A stretch of 64,000 nt of DNA, from assembly GCA_900323505.1 (NCBI GenBank), contig OOIN01000021.1, forward strand, positions 653,130 to 717,129, given 5' to 3'. Shown one piece after another: positions 52,974-62,380 of this stretch. Numbering within the stretch: position 1 is the first letter of the stretch; every line of letters begins with the position of its first letter. The notes under the pieces are model-generated. The model had not been told where the DNA came from, did no database searches, and saw only the letters and a program-made list of their open reading frames with translations. This stretch comes from Ustilago trichophora. Taxonomy: Eukaryota > Basidiomycota > Ustilaginomycetes > Ustilaginales > Ustilaginaceae. Made by a program: the position numbers and the translations under genes.

Positions 52974-55900
52974 ATGTCAAAGTCGAACACAGATTGCAAT
53001 TTCGGCACATTGCTACAGGCGTTGCTTTATAGGAGCGGCTATGTCGAGTTGACCTTGTCATTGATCCCCCCCGACATCGACGATAACGGTGGCAACAACG
53101 GTGGCAAGCAGATCGACAGCAAGGAGACCGGTGACAACAGCAGCAACGTCACCATTAACGATCGTGCCCACCCGAAGATCGTAGTGAATAAAGCCGAGTC
53201 ACTCATCTCATGGATTGTAATTGCTCTGAACGACATCAAGCCAGGAAATCGTTGCTCGCATCCTTCGCTTGATGCCATCACTGGCAAGCCGTTTCCTGCG
53301 TCCTCGATCTCGCCCTGCTCCGCACATCTTATCTGGAAAAACGGTCGTCGTCAGCAATGCTCTTCCGCCACCACGCTCCTGGACTCGATCAAATCCGAGT
53401 CCATCACCCTCAAAGGCATCGTTGATGCTTTGCCATCATCTCCACCTCCATCTGACTTGGTGATCGCTACCGAGATTTGGCTCCAACTTCTACCCCTCCT
53501 TTTTACCACCGATAAGCCTCCACCGGTGGTGCACGACGCCAACACCGACCTCCAAGTGCGTCGCGACTTTAGCTCGCCTTTGCACGGTGATGCCGTCTTT
53601 GACCTCCAGAGGTATACCCTCTCGACCAATTCATTCATCGGCAACCGCCGTGACTTTGTCTATGCAAAGACTTTTGCCATCCTCCAGTCCTCAGGCACCG
53701 GCAAGACCAAGCTCGCCGTACAGCTTTCGGCTTTCCAGGCCGGCCTTCTCATTTGCACCCGTTCACCCAAACACCTCGACGGTCACACCAGCACCTCGTT
53801 CCCACCCAACGATGACGAAGTCTATCAATTTCTCCGTCAAGCGCAACCCACCGTCTCGTTGTTTGAAGCGCACCGCCGCATCGCATCCTGGCTCGCCGCT
53901 TATTTCGAACAACTCTACCTCCAGCTACAACAGCGCATGCACCGGAGCGGTTGCTTCCACCCCGACCTCTCGCCTCGTCATGCAAACGTCGCAGCATGCT
54001 GGTCGACCATTGTGTATGACCTGGCCATTGCAATCCACAGCGGTCCCGACTTTATTGAAAACTATACCTTTTTCGACCCCAGACGCCCCTCAAATGCCAA
54101 CAACCACGAGCGCTTCTGCCAAGAAAGCACCCTCATGCCCTCTGAAAAGGCCAAGGGCTCGTCGCCACCACCACGACTCAGCCGTTCTCGCAACTTTCGG
54201 ACCCACTTTCTCCACCAAGTCTCTGAGCAGGCAGGAAAGAAATACGCTCCCCGCAGCAAGCACAAGCTGAGTCCTGAACCTAAGCCCGAGCCCGAGCCCA
54301 AGCCCAAGCTCAAGCCCAAGCCCAAGCCCAAGCATGACCCTGAGCCTGACCCTGAACTCCAAGCCAAGATGGCTGCTGACGAGTTCATGGCCGCGCCTTT
54401 GCAGCAACTTGAGGCGCTCCTCCCCTCTGATTTGCACGCCAGTCACTATTTCTTCTTGGCCGTCGACGAAGTGGCTACTCTGGGCGATCTGCTTCCCATT
54501 TTCCGTCGACTCTGGAGGGAAAGTAAACCTCGCTGCACCTGGCTCATGTTTATCGATACCGACTCTAACGTAGCCTTGCTTGCCGGTCAAGAAGTCATCG
54601 AGGCATCGGCTCGACTCGGCATCGTTGGCGGCTTGATTGTGGTCGACCCCTTTACTTTCCTCCCCTTCGATGTCACCCTCCAGCACGAGGGACTCAACCG
54701 CCTCGACGACCTCTTGGCCTCGCGTCTGACCTTTGGTCATCTTCTTGAGACGCTTCGATACTTTGGAAGACCCCTGTGGAGCACGGGTCTCTATCTTGAT
54801 GCCGAAGGCGACCAGAAATGGCCCAAGATCCCCAATCTCTTGCGCAAGCTGCTCGTCCATGCAGATCGCACCAGTCCCTGGCCGAAAAAGAAAGGACTGC
54901 ACCGCGTCGACACCATCATGGCCGCCACTGCTCAACGACTCCCTCTCACCTTTGTCGGAATTCGAGGTGCTCGTCAGCAAAGTTGCTCGACGGTGGCCAA
55001 AACGACCCCACCCCAGGCCGTCTCCGAGGCTGAATCTACCTCAAGCAATTCTTCGTCTTTGGACCAGCATGGCTCTGCTGCAGATGACGATCAGCCTCAT
55101 AGTGGCGTCGAAGCACTGCCTGCCGACGACATGTTCACAAGACAAATTCACTTCTTGCAGGCCCAGGTCTCGCACCATCTTCGTGTCATCAGCGAAGTGC
55201 ATGGCACCAGCTACTTTGTCACCACCACCGTGTCCGAGCCGCCTCTTTCGCTGGCGGTGGCCTTTCTGCTGCGTGGCAAGGGCGATGAGGCGATGAAGCA
55301 ATGCTCCGAGAGATGGTCCGACATCGTCGACATCCTCAGCAAGGCGTACCAGACGGTGGGACTCCTGCTTGGCGAGGAAGGTGAAGAGTGTGTCCGTCTT
55401 CTCTGCAGCCTGGCGAGCGACCTGGCCGCCGCCGGTCGAGTAGCACAGCTTGGCGATCAAGCCTCGCAATCCGACTTGGATGCTCTCAGGGCGCAGTGCG
55501 ATCCTGTCTGCCTGGCCGACTGGCTGAAGCAACTGTTGAAGGTCGAGAACCTGTCTGGGGAGCTGTTGTCGTGGGCCTCGAGCTATTATCTCAACTTTAC
55601 CCATTATCTCGAGCTTCAACACTGGGTCCATCCTGGCCTCATGGATCCGCTCCTCTTGGTGGAAGCATGGTGGCGTCAGGTGGCCATCTATGGCAACACC
55701 ACCCAACCCGGCTGGGACTTGCTCATTCCGATCTACCATTCTGAGCAGCCACCGCAGTTGTCGGACAGCTTTGAGCCGTCACGGCTATCGTACGTCGCAC
55801 TTCAAGTCAAGAATAGCACTACCTCAATTATTGCAACCAAGAAGTTTGGTCCATCGCACTGTTCCCACCTGGCGGCAGCCAAGGGGGTTGCTGCGCCTCG

Positions 55901-56432
55901 ATTCACGATACACAACGAATGCCTCGAGATGTTCATCGACCTTCGCTCCCCCGTGGTCACGCCGCATGCGTACCAAAAGACCTACCGTGACTCGACCGAG
56001 AAGCCGAGTATCTGTCGCAATGTTGTGGTCAGTGGCTGGAGCTCCCAGGTGTTTGGCGCCTTGGAAGAGCTCACAGAAGTTGCTCGAAAGCAAATGTGGC
56101 GCCTGTTTGATCTGAGCGAGTCATCCACAATTGACAGCACACGCCTTTTGCGATCTGTCAACTCAACTCCAGGCATTGATGACGTTCGTCGCTTCTACAA
56201 ATATGGTGGTGGCTTGCACACGTGCTACTCGAAAGCTGGCGACGACCGAGAGCGTACCTCGATCACGGGTGCCGCACGGTCTCCCAAGCAAACCCCCAAG
56301 CAAGTCGCTGACAAGCTCGTGGCCAAGCAAAGGTCAAGCAAGGGCAAGGGCAAGGGCAGAGCGCTAGAGCAGCCTGGTGAGCCAAGTGGGTCAACTAATG
56401 CCGAGGATGACGTCGAGATGGCCGATGCGTGA
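52974..56432 (+). CDS. Large P-loop NTPase-like protein, unknown function
   Basis: A 1152-residue protein starting MSKSNTDCNFGTLLQAL. A Walker A-like QSSGTGKTKLAVQLSA lies at about 237-252. A Walker B-like FFLAVDEVATLGDL is at about 493-506 and is followed by a sensor-like WLMFIDTDSNVALLAGQ. Between them is a charged Lys/Pro/Glu repeat from a 6-bp tandem array (about 54271-54350). The C-terminal half is helical and ends in a Lys/Gly-rich basic tail (GKGKGRALEQ), possibly nuclear. The order resembles the P-loop NTPase core of Crinkler-type proteins, which often sits before a nuclease-like domain. No catalytic nuclease motif could be confirmed here. It starts the subtelomeric zone but has host-like codon use. 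Confidence 0.7.
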   Translation: MSKSNTDCNFGTLLQALLYRSGYVELTLSLIPPDIDDNGGNNGGKQIDSKETGDNSSNVTINDRAHPKIVVNKAESLISWIVIALNDIKPGNRCSHPSLDAITGKPFPASSISPCSAHLIWKNGRRQQCSSATTLLDSIKSESITLKGIVDALPSSPPPSDLVIATEIWLQLLPLLFTTDKPPPVVHDANTDLQVRRDFSSPLHGDAVFDLQRYTLSTNSFIGNRRDFVYAKTFAILQSSGTGKTKLAVQLSAFQAGLLICTRSPKHLDGHTSTSFPPNDDEVYQFLRQAQPTVSLFEAHRRIASWLAAYFEQLYLQLQQRMHRSGCFHPDLSPRHANVAACWSTIVYDLAIAIHSGPDFIENYTFFDPRRPSNANNHERFCQESTLMPSEKAKGSSPPPRLSRSRNFRTHFLHQVSEQAGKKYAPRSKHKLSPEPKPEPEPKPKLKPKPKPKHDPEPDPELQAKMAADEFMAAPLQQLEALLPSDLHASHYFFLAVDEVATLGDLLPIFRRLWRESKPRCTWLMFIDTDSNVALLAGQEVIEASARLGIVGGLIVVDPFTFLPFDVTLQHEGLNRLDDLLASRLTFGHLLETLRYFGRPLWSTGLYLDAEGDQKWPKIPNLLRKLLVHADRTSPWPKKKGLHRVDTIMAATAQRLPLTFVGIRGARQQSCSTVAKTTPPQAVSEAESTSSNSSSLDQHGSAADDDQPHSGVEALPADDMFTRQIHFLQAQVSHHLRVISEVHGTSYFVTTTVSEPPLSLAVAFLLRGKGDEAMKQCSERWSDIVDILSKAYQTVGLLLGEEGEECVRLLCSLASDLAAAGRVAQLGDQASQSDLDALRAQCDPVCLADWLKQLLKVENLSGELLSWASSYYLNFTHYLELQHWVHPGLMDPLLLVEAWWRQVAIYGNTTQPGWDLLIPIYHSEQPPQLSDSFEPSRLSYVALQVKNSTTSIIATKKFGPSHCSHLAAAKGVAAPRFTIHNECLEMFIDLRSPVVTPHAYQKTYRDSTEKPSICRNVVVSGWSSQVFGALEELTEVARKQMWRLFDLSESSTIDSTRLLRSVNSTPGIDDVRRFYKYGGGLHTCYSKAGDDRERTSITGAARSPKQTPKQVADKLVAKQRSSKGKGKGRALEQPGEPSGSTNAEDDVEMADA

Positions 56433-57167
56433 TCATCGAGCTGCCAAGCAAGCGAGTGCACACGTCGTATCCCAAAGTTCTCTCTTCTCTCATCATCATA
56501 GTCTCTTCTTTGGTCTTGTAGTCCCTTTTGCCGGTTGAAATTGTGATCACGCTCGATGTTTTTGTGATCCCATGCAATGTCATTCACATCATAAAAAAAG
56601 GATTTTCTCGTATGTCAGGGAGGCCTCAGGCCGTCGATCGGCCTGTTAGATCTCATGCAGGGACCAGGCTGGTGGTCAGCAAAGCACCTGTGTTGTGTTG
56701 TGCGTGCGCATTGGTCAAGGGGATGGTGGTTAGATTTCAAGGGGGCTGCGCGCGGGCCAGTGAGTTAAATTACACCCTCCTCTCCTTAGAAGAAGGCTAC
56801 CCTTTGAATCTGATCTATCCTCCCAACCATGATGTGATCTAGAGGGGGTATCAAACCGTCTTGTGACTTTCAAAACTTGGGTCTTTTTTTGGTCCGGATC
56901 TTGTCTGCGTTTGACGCCCCCAGAACCTTTTGCAGGTCAAAATCAATATCACCTATTGGGATGATGAAAGCCTGATTGGGCTACACCTTCTCTGCTGATC
57001 CGCTGATCCGCTAATACTGTACACTTCAATATAGAGACACTCATTCACACATACACTCGCATCAATGATAGCACATTCAATTGTTGTATTGAGAACTGAG
57101 TATGAGAGGGCAGCGTTTATGGAATCGAGGGGGGAAAGAGGTCACAGCGGCCAGAGAAGCAATGCGC
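56433..57167. other. Intergenic, subtelomeric flank
   Basis: No gene or repeat was recognised. GATCCGCTGATCCGCTAAT near 56997 contains a short direct repeat, and a TACTGTACAC element lies at about 57015. Confidence 0.45.
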
Positions 57168-57470
57168 TTAGTAGCGGCAGATTGCAAAGACGATGTTGCA
57201 GCCAGCAATGGGCAAGCTGAACGAGTACAAGATGAACCGGTACACAAGGTTGACAGGGTGGATAATGACGTCCAAAGCCAAGCGGGAGGGGGGGTATGCA
57301 ATACATAAGGTGAGCGGGTTAAAGATGACCCGAATGCAAAAGGCATCGCATGCCCAGTCGACCCAAGAGACAAGCTGATCGACGATACTGCTGTTGTTGT
57401 CAGGTGCTCCTTCAGCGCCAATTAGACCCTGCTCCATTTTGTCAAATTTGTGGTCAAGTACGTGGTCCAT
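57168..57470 (-). CDS. Possible small hydrophobic protein
   Basis: A 100-residue ORF with ATG at 57470 (MDHVLDHKFDKMEQGL). Its C-terminal two-thirds are hydrophobic (CIRVIFNPLTLCIAYPP, then HPVNLVYRFILYSFSLPIAG). The frame stays open upstream to 57752, and that part reads ILNPLIFRFVFVSYNKYLLV, a looser copy of the same N-P-L module. This suggests an older duplicated two-module protein whose start is unclear. A GT-rich microsatellite (about 57476-57515) lies just upstream of the ATG. No known family was recognised; it may be a relic. Confidence 0.35.
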   Translation of the reverse strand: MDHVLDHKFDKMEQGLIGAEGAPDNNSSIVDQLVSWVDWACDAFCIRVIFNPLTLCIAYPPSRLALDVIIHPVNLVYRFILYSFSLPIAGCNIVFAICRY

Positions 57471-57840
57471 GTTGATGTGTGTGTGTGCGTGGTGTGTGTG
57501 TGGTGTGTGTGCGAGGAGCACAAAGATGAGTAGCGCAAATGTGAGGAGCGCGGTGCAAAGACGAGGTGCAGAAAGACGAGGTGCAGAATCGCAAGGAGCC
57601 AAAGGGTGAACAGATGACGATGATGAAGAGAAAAGGTACAGGATGGTCATGACGAGCAGGTATTTATTGTAAGAGACGAAAACGAAGCGGAAGATGAGCG
57701 GGTTGAGAATGTTGTGACGACAATGAAGGGCGCAAAAAAGTGAGGAGAGCAATGGTGATCAGCTTCTCACGACAACAAACAAACAAGAGTGTTGAGCAAA
57801 TGAGACACTGAAGCATGTCGCGGTGAGCTTACCTTGAACT
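57471..57840. other. Intergenic with GT microsatellite and short tandem repeat
   Basis: Contains a (GT)n-type run at about 57476-57515 and a duplicated GACGAGGTGCAGAAA near 57560-57590. An upstream copy of the hydrophobic module of the neighbouring ORF is encoded on the minus strand. Confidence 0.4.
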
Positions 57841-58653
57841 TTAAGCATCAGATGCAGAGTGAGGGTCTAAGGTTGCTGCTTGCCGTTGACGTACAGAAGA
57901 CTGTCGCCGCCGTTGACGCTCGGAGTGTTGCACCTGTGCTTGGTGGTGAAGTCTTGCTTGTGATTGCTGTTGCTGAAGCTCCAACTCAGCTGCAGACTTG
58001 TCAACCCGCCTCGATTCGGGAGTTGTGTCGACGAATGTGAAACCTTTGGCCTCAAACAGCAATGTGATGACCTCCTCACAAAGATCAAGAGCCATATTTG
58101 TACGATGCCTGGTGAGTTGGTTTGTTGACATACCTTGTGTGAGCGTTGACTGGGATCTAGCAAAATTGGCTTGATTGACTCGACGGGCCTGAACGGCCTC
58201 GTTGTTGGTGGTCTGGTCCAAAGCAGCTCCAGAAGCCAAATTAGCTGCCTCTCCGTCCTCCAGGACATCACCTAACAGTTCGGCAATGTCATCAGGCTGA
58301 TCGTACCGGCTTGCAAAAGTGTGAGCGATGATGCAAGCTTGAATGGTGTGTGTGGTCATAACTTGATCGACTGAACGGTATATGTTGCCTCGGTAGCCAT
58401 TGAGACACTGGAACCTGTTCTTGAGGTAGGCGATGCCATGCTTGGCTCGGATGCGTGTGTTGGAAAGCCAGTAGTTGAAGCGCCTGAAATCGTCAACTCT
58501 GTTGGCTGCAGAATGGGGGTAGGGACCAACAGTGAAGGCAGAATGACCATAGCCTCCATCCTGCCAGACAAACTCACCTTCATCTAAGTAAAGGCGGGGC
58601 TTTTGGAGGATATTACTACCTGCGGTCCAAACTCGTGAATCTTTGGGTTCCAA
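57841..58653 (-). pseudogene. Broken PIF/Harbinger-type (DDE_4) transposase, C-terminal part
   Basis: About 270 codons without a proper ATG at the start; the frame simply opens near 58653. The sequence DSRVWTAGSNILQKPRLYL, then GEFVWQDGGYGHSAF, then RFNYWLSNTRIRAKHGIAYL and NRFQCLNGYRGN follows the C-terminal half of DDE superfamily 4 transposases. There the order is GxxxDSxVW, GEWVWADSAY and RFNYxLSxxRxxxEHAxGxLKxRF. The second catalytic Asp is kept (QDGGY), but the Glu of the S-E-H motif is Lys (A-K-H). The N-terminal half with the first Asp is missing, replaced by a 21-bp minisatellite. The C-terminus has a Gln/Arg-rich tail. It is almost certainly inactive; no terminal inverted repeats were identified. 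Confidence 0.75.
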
Positions 58654-58706
58654 GGCCGTCAGTGGATGGGGTGTTCCAGAGGAGACGCGTCTGCCTGTGA
58701 AATTTT

Positions 58707-58978
58707 GAGACGGTCCAATACAAATCCAAGACGGTCCACTACAAATCCAAAACAGTCCGCTTCAAATTGAAGACGGTCCACTTCAAAGTCAAGATGGTCC
58801 ACTACAAAGAGAAGACGGTCCACTACAAAGAGAAGACGGTCCACTACAAAGAGAAGACGGTCCACTACAAAGAGAAGACGGTCCACTACAAAGAGAAGAC
58901 GGTCCACTACAAAGAGAAGACGGTCCACTACAAAGAGAAGACGGTCCACTACAAGGAAAAGACGGTCCACTACTGTTG
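58707..58978. repeat. 21-bp minisatellite, about 13 units
   Basis: The consensus unit is AAGACGGTCCACTACAAAGAG (given here as its 21-base period, positions 58812-58832). Units 1-5 on the left are diverged, the central six or seven are identical, and the last two are altered. The homogeneous centre with degenerate edges is typical of slippage or unequal exchange. The array is open in several frames because 21 is a multiple of 3. It abuts the broken transposase and ends 56 bases before the next ATG, so it forms part of that gene's promoter or leader. Confidence 0.93.
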
Positions 58979-59034
58979 TGCACTTGCTTGGCGCTCCTTC
59001 AGATCACCATCATCACCGATACAAATCCAATACG

Positions 59035-61776
59035 ATGTCCAAGGTTACGTGCCCTGTCTGCTCCTTTGCCTACGCAGCAAGCAATATCACAAATCATTTC
59101 CGCAAAGCACACAGCGGAGTGTTTGTCACACAAGAGGCTGCTGCTGGAGTGGGTCTTGTTGCGTGTGCTTGTGGTCAGCTTGTGCTGAATGCTGCAGCAT
59201 TGCAGAAGCATCAAGGGATCCGCAAGTGTCACGGTGCCGCTTCACAGCCTGCACCACCGGCTCCAACAACACAGCCAGCTGCGTCTGCAGTTATGCAAGC
59301 AGAGTCAGCTCCTGCGGCACTGGCAGTTGAGCAAGATGATCCATTCCTGCAGCTGGTGGATCCCGCTCTTCTCATGGATGAACAAGCACTTGCACCGACA
59401 TCAGACTTGGACTCAAGCCGAGAGGATTCCCCACTTGCCCTGGTGGACGACAATTTGGACTTTGTCTTTGCTGAAGCCGATGCAGAGACAGCAGCAGCAG
59501 CAGCAGCTACACAAGAGCCAGCGGCAGAAGATGTGGAAATGCACAATAATTTCCACAATAATTTGCAGGAAGACGTGTCCTCTGGTGAAGTGCCTGATCC
59601 ATTTCCAATTCCAAGTCTCGATCTTCCAGCGGCAGATGAGGACAATTTACAGGAAGGATTGGAGGCAGGATCAGAGGCAGGATTGGAGGCAGAGACATTG
59701 GAACAGGAGGAGGACACTGGGGAGACATTGCCGCGGCTGCCGCTACAGCAGGTACAAGCACCTCAGCAGCTAGAGCTGGACGTGCCTGACATGCCTGACG
59801 ATGGCATTGTTGTACTGCTTCCAAGTATGGACTCACCAACCGGACCCGTGCCCAATCTGCTGCTCAACTCACATGCCGCCGAGGAGCCTCCCATGCTTCC
59901 ACCGATCCCTGGCCTGTCTCCGATCACCGATTGGAATGTGGGAGTTGACACCGATGTGGATTCATTTGCGGTGACAATTTCTCCTGCCGATATCCTCAAG
60001 ATTTTTCCGGCCGGCTGCTACCTGTCACTGATCAGCCACGCGCCTGATTTCAAAGACTTGGCTTCATTCAACAGCTGGGTCTATTTTGCAGAGCTCAAGG
60101 TGCTTTTCCGGTTTGAACCGCAGTTCAAGTTGCCGCTCATCCAGCGGCTGTGTCAAGCACCGCAGAAGGCAATTCTCATTCCATCGGAATATGCCACAGC
60201 ACTCACACTTGGTGAGCTGCGCTTGGATGTTGGAATTGTGGTGGAGGCGCTGCAAGACATTGGTTGCCAGAATGTGCGCATGGGAGCATACGGCATCAAG
60301 GTGCCAGTGGACCGGTTCCTTGACCCAGCTATGCTGAGTGAGCATCCAATGCGGGAAAGCAATGTCTTTGATATTGGCTGCACGATTGATACAGGACGCG
60401 TCACACTGATTGCCCCCAAGAGCAAAAAGGGCAAGTACAAACAATATCCGATGGCATTACGGGTGGGGAGAGGATTTGGAAGCGTGGAATTGAAGTGGAG
60501 CAGCCGGACAGATGGGATTACGCACTTCAAAGGATATCCCAAATTGACGCATCTGCTCAAAGCCGGTGCAGCCGGTGCAGGCCAAGCAGGAGTGCCGATG
60601 ACTGTCAAGACCGTCAAGGACCGCATCAGCACACTGGAGAGCTGGAAACAACGCATCATTGGCACAGCACCGGAGCTGGGCAGTGGAGTGCGGCTGGAGG
60701 TCACAGTGCAGGCAGCCACGATGCAACAGGCAAGAGCGGCAGCTGAGGCCAGCCAGTACTTGGATCACCGATACCTCTTCTCTGAGGCAGCAGGAGATCA
60801 GCAGCTGCTCACGCACACGATATGCAAGGCAGACATGTTTGCAGATCTGGATGCACTGCTGGCCATTGCGGAACACAAGCAAATCTTCCGAGGCAATCAT
60901 TCCAAGCAGTCAAGCGGAGTGCAGCGGCAGGCTGTCATTGACCTGTACAATGCGATGGGCTGGCATCCTGGGCGTAGACCGACTGCACTTGACAGTCTCA
61001 TGGCGTGGTGGGAGACCAACCAGGCTGCTCTAGATCTTGCAGATGAGCTGGAGCGGTTCAGCACACCGGCAAGCACAAAGCATCTGTTTTCACATGTGCA
61101 AGCTCATTTGTGGTGCCGGGGCTGCCACAAAGTGGGTACATATGCTCTGTGCGGAGGAGCCAATCAATTCCGCATCCGGTGCACTGATTGCCGGGCCACT
61201 CTTTCCGCGCAGAAATTCCAAACCCACCTTGCTCTGCTTGCATCACGGCAGCAGCTGGGAGTGGATCTGCGTGCTCTGGTGGTGGATCCTGCCCGGCTCA
61301 TTCTTGCAGGGATTGAGCAGGAAGACTTTGCCATGCGGAAGCTCAGCCAACGGCAGGATCTCAATGGTCTCTGCCACACAAATGAGTTTGCGTCCATGCG
61401 GGAATCAATGTTGGAGTGCTTGGCTCTGCACTTGGAGCACAGACGTGAGGCACCAGGGCCGCAGGAGATCAGAGCCAAGGCAGTGGACTGGTTGCGGGAA
61501 AATACACAGGCAGTGGAGTATCATCTTGGTACACGGAGCAGACCAGCAGCAGAAGCATGCCTGGAGAAGTTGGCTGAGCGGGATGCGGAGCTCAGCCGTG
61601 AAGAGGAGGTTGTGCTGCTGCATGGAGTTGCAGGAGCATTTGATGTGCGGATTGCTCACTTGCAGCTGTTGCGTCGGTCTTGGTCATGCCAGGTGATTCC
61701 TCTCGGCAGCCAGGGTCCGTACCTTGGACTGGTGCAGCTTTCAGGTGGGTATGAAGTGCTCACGCAAGCTCAGTAG
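59035..61776 (+). CDS. Subtelomeric zinc-finger protein, unknown; possible degenerate OTU-like C-terminus
   Basis: A 913-residue protein starting MSKVTCPVC. It has a C2H2 finger (C6, C9, H21, H26), then a second Cys/His cluster (C44, C46, H59, C65/H66). An acidic, Gln/Ala-rich region follows (about 80-290). The core of about 500 residues has no recognised domain (KIFPAGCYLSLISHAPDF onward), with a CRGC...CTDC zinc ribbon (around 700-730). The C-terminal 120 residues have ECLALHLEHR (C795), then EIRAKAVDWLREN, and end GGYEVLTQ. This resembles the order Cys-helix ... (R-x-x-x-V-x-x-L) ... H-Y in OTU proteases, but with Gly905 in place of the His. Codon use is less C-rich than in core genes, hinting at a mobile or subtelomeric origin. 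Confidence 0.7.
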   Translation: MSKVTCPVCSFAYAASNITNHFRKAHSGVFVTQEAAAGVGLVACACGQLVLNAAALQKHQGIRKCHGAASQPAPPAPTTQPAASAVMQAESAPAALAVEQDDPFLQLVDPALLMDEQALAPTSDLDSSREDSPLALVDDNLDFVFAEADAETAAAAAATQEPAAEDVEMHNNFHNNLQEDVSSGEVPDPFPIPSLDLPAADEDNLQEGLEAGSEAGLEAETLEQEEDTGETLPRLPLQQVQAPQQLELDVPDMPDDGIVVLLPSMDSPTGPVPNLLLNSHAAEEPPMLPPIPGLSPITDWNVGVDTDVDSFAVTISPADILKIFPAGCYLSLISHAPDFKDLASFNSWVYFAELKVLFRFEPQFKLPLIQRLCQAPQKAILIPSEYATALTLGELRLDVGIVVEALQDIGCQNVRMGAYGIKVPVDRFLDPAMLSEHPMRESNVFDIGCTIDTGRVTLIAPKSKKGKYKQYPMALRVGRGFGSVELKWSSRTDGITHFKGYPKLTHLLKAGAAGAGQAGVPMTVKTVKDRISTLESWKQRIIGTAPELGSGVRLEVTVQAATMQQARAAAEASQYLDHRYLFSEAAGDQQLLTHTICKADMFADLDALLAIAEHKQIFRGNHSKQSSGVQRQAVIDLYNAMGWHPGRRPTALDSLMAWWETNQAALDLADELERFSTPASTKHLFSHVQAHLWCRGCHKVGTYALCGGANQFRIRCTDCRATLSAQKFQTHLALLASRQQLGVDLRALVVDPARLILAGIEQEDFAMRKLSQRQDLNGLCHTNEFASMRESMLECLALHLEHRREAPGPQEIRAKAVDWLRENTQAVEYHLGTRSRPAAEACLEKLAERDAELSREEEVVLLHGVAGAFDVRIAHLQLLRRSWSCQVIPLGSQGPYLGLVQLSGGYEVLTQAQ

Positions 61777-62380
61777 TCTGCTTTGAAATTGCCGCAGTAG
61801 CTGTTCCCTTTGTGCGGAGTGAAAATTTTTGTGCGGTCAGTGATCAATGGAACCGGTGTGAATTACCATTGATTTTTGAGGCCTTCATTGTTGCATGCGT
61901 GTGTGTTGAAATATTTTTTTCTGCGATCTTGGAAATTGATTGTGATTGAAGTCGGTGTCAGCTGGGTTGCCGATGAGGACTCTACCATAGATCTAGCTTT
62001 GGCAGACTTGAGTGACCAACAAAGACGCGTTCGCTCAGTGGCTGATCTCTTCGGAGTATTGAGAACCAATTTTTGGAGCAGGGTCCCTCCGGCGTGGGGG
62101 AAGTCGGGGTTTGATCCCCTTCGGTGTCCCATTGTTTTCAACAATGGTAATCCCCCGTCACAGAGCTAGTAAAGTCTTCTTTCAAACCCTGACGGGTTCA
62201 ATTGATGTTGATTTTCATGGCTTTGTGTCTGCGGCTTTGTTTTTGCCAAATTGGAATGCGGCACTGTACCAATTACAGATCAGTACAAATTGTATCAAAT
62301 AGTCTCATTTCAATCAATGCGGACACACAATGCACACAATACATGGAGAAGGAAACGGTGTGATTTCAAAGAACAACGGA
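61777..62380. other. Subtelomeric spacer with small hairpins
   Basis: A/T-richer sequence. It contains GGGGTTTGATCCCC near 62106-62119 and a perfect 8-bp inverted repeat CCATTGTT/AACAATGG at 62129-62147. A tRNA was considered for 62028-62130 but its acceptor stem does not pair. No gene is supported. Confidence 0.5.

Noticed and set aside
58707..58978. Regular 21-bp array considered as CRISPR
   Set aside because: Units are directly adjacent with no unique spacers, and the genome is fungal; it is a minisatellite.
62028..62130. tRNA-like stretch (A-box-like TTCGCTCAGTGG and B-box-like GGGTTTGATCCCC)
   Set aside because: The 3' segment after the T arm does not pair with any 5' segment at the right distance, the T stem has a mismatch, and the anticodon arm is unclear; at most a degraded tRNA.
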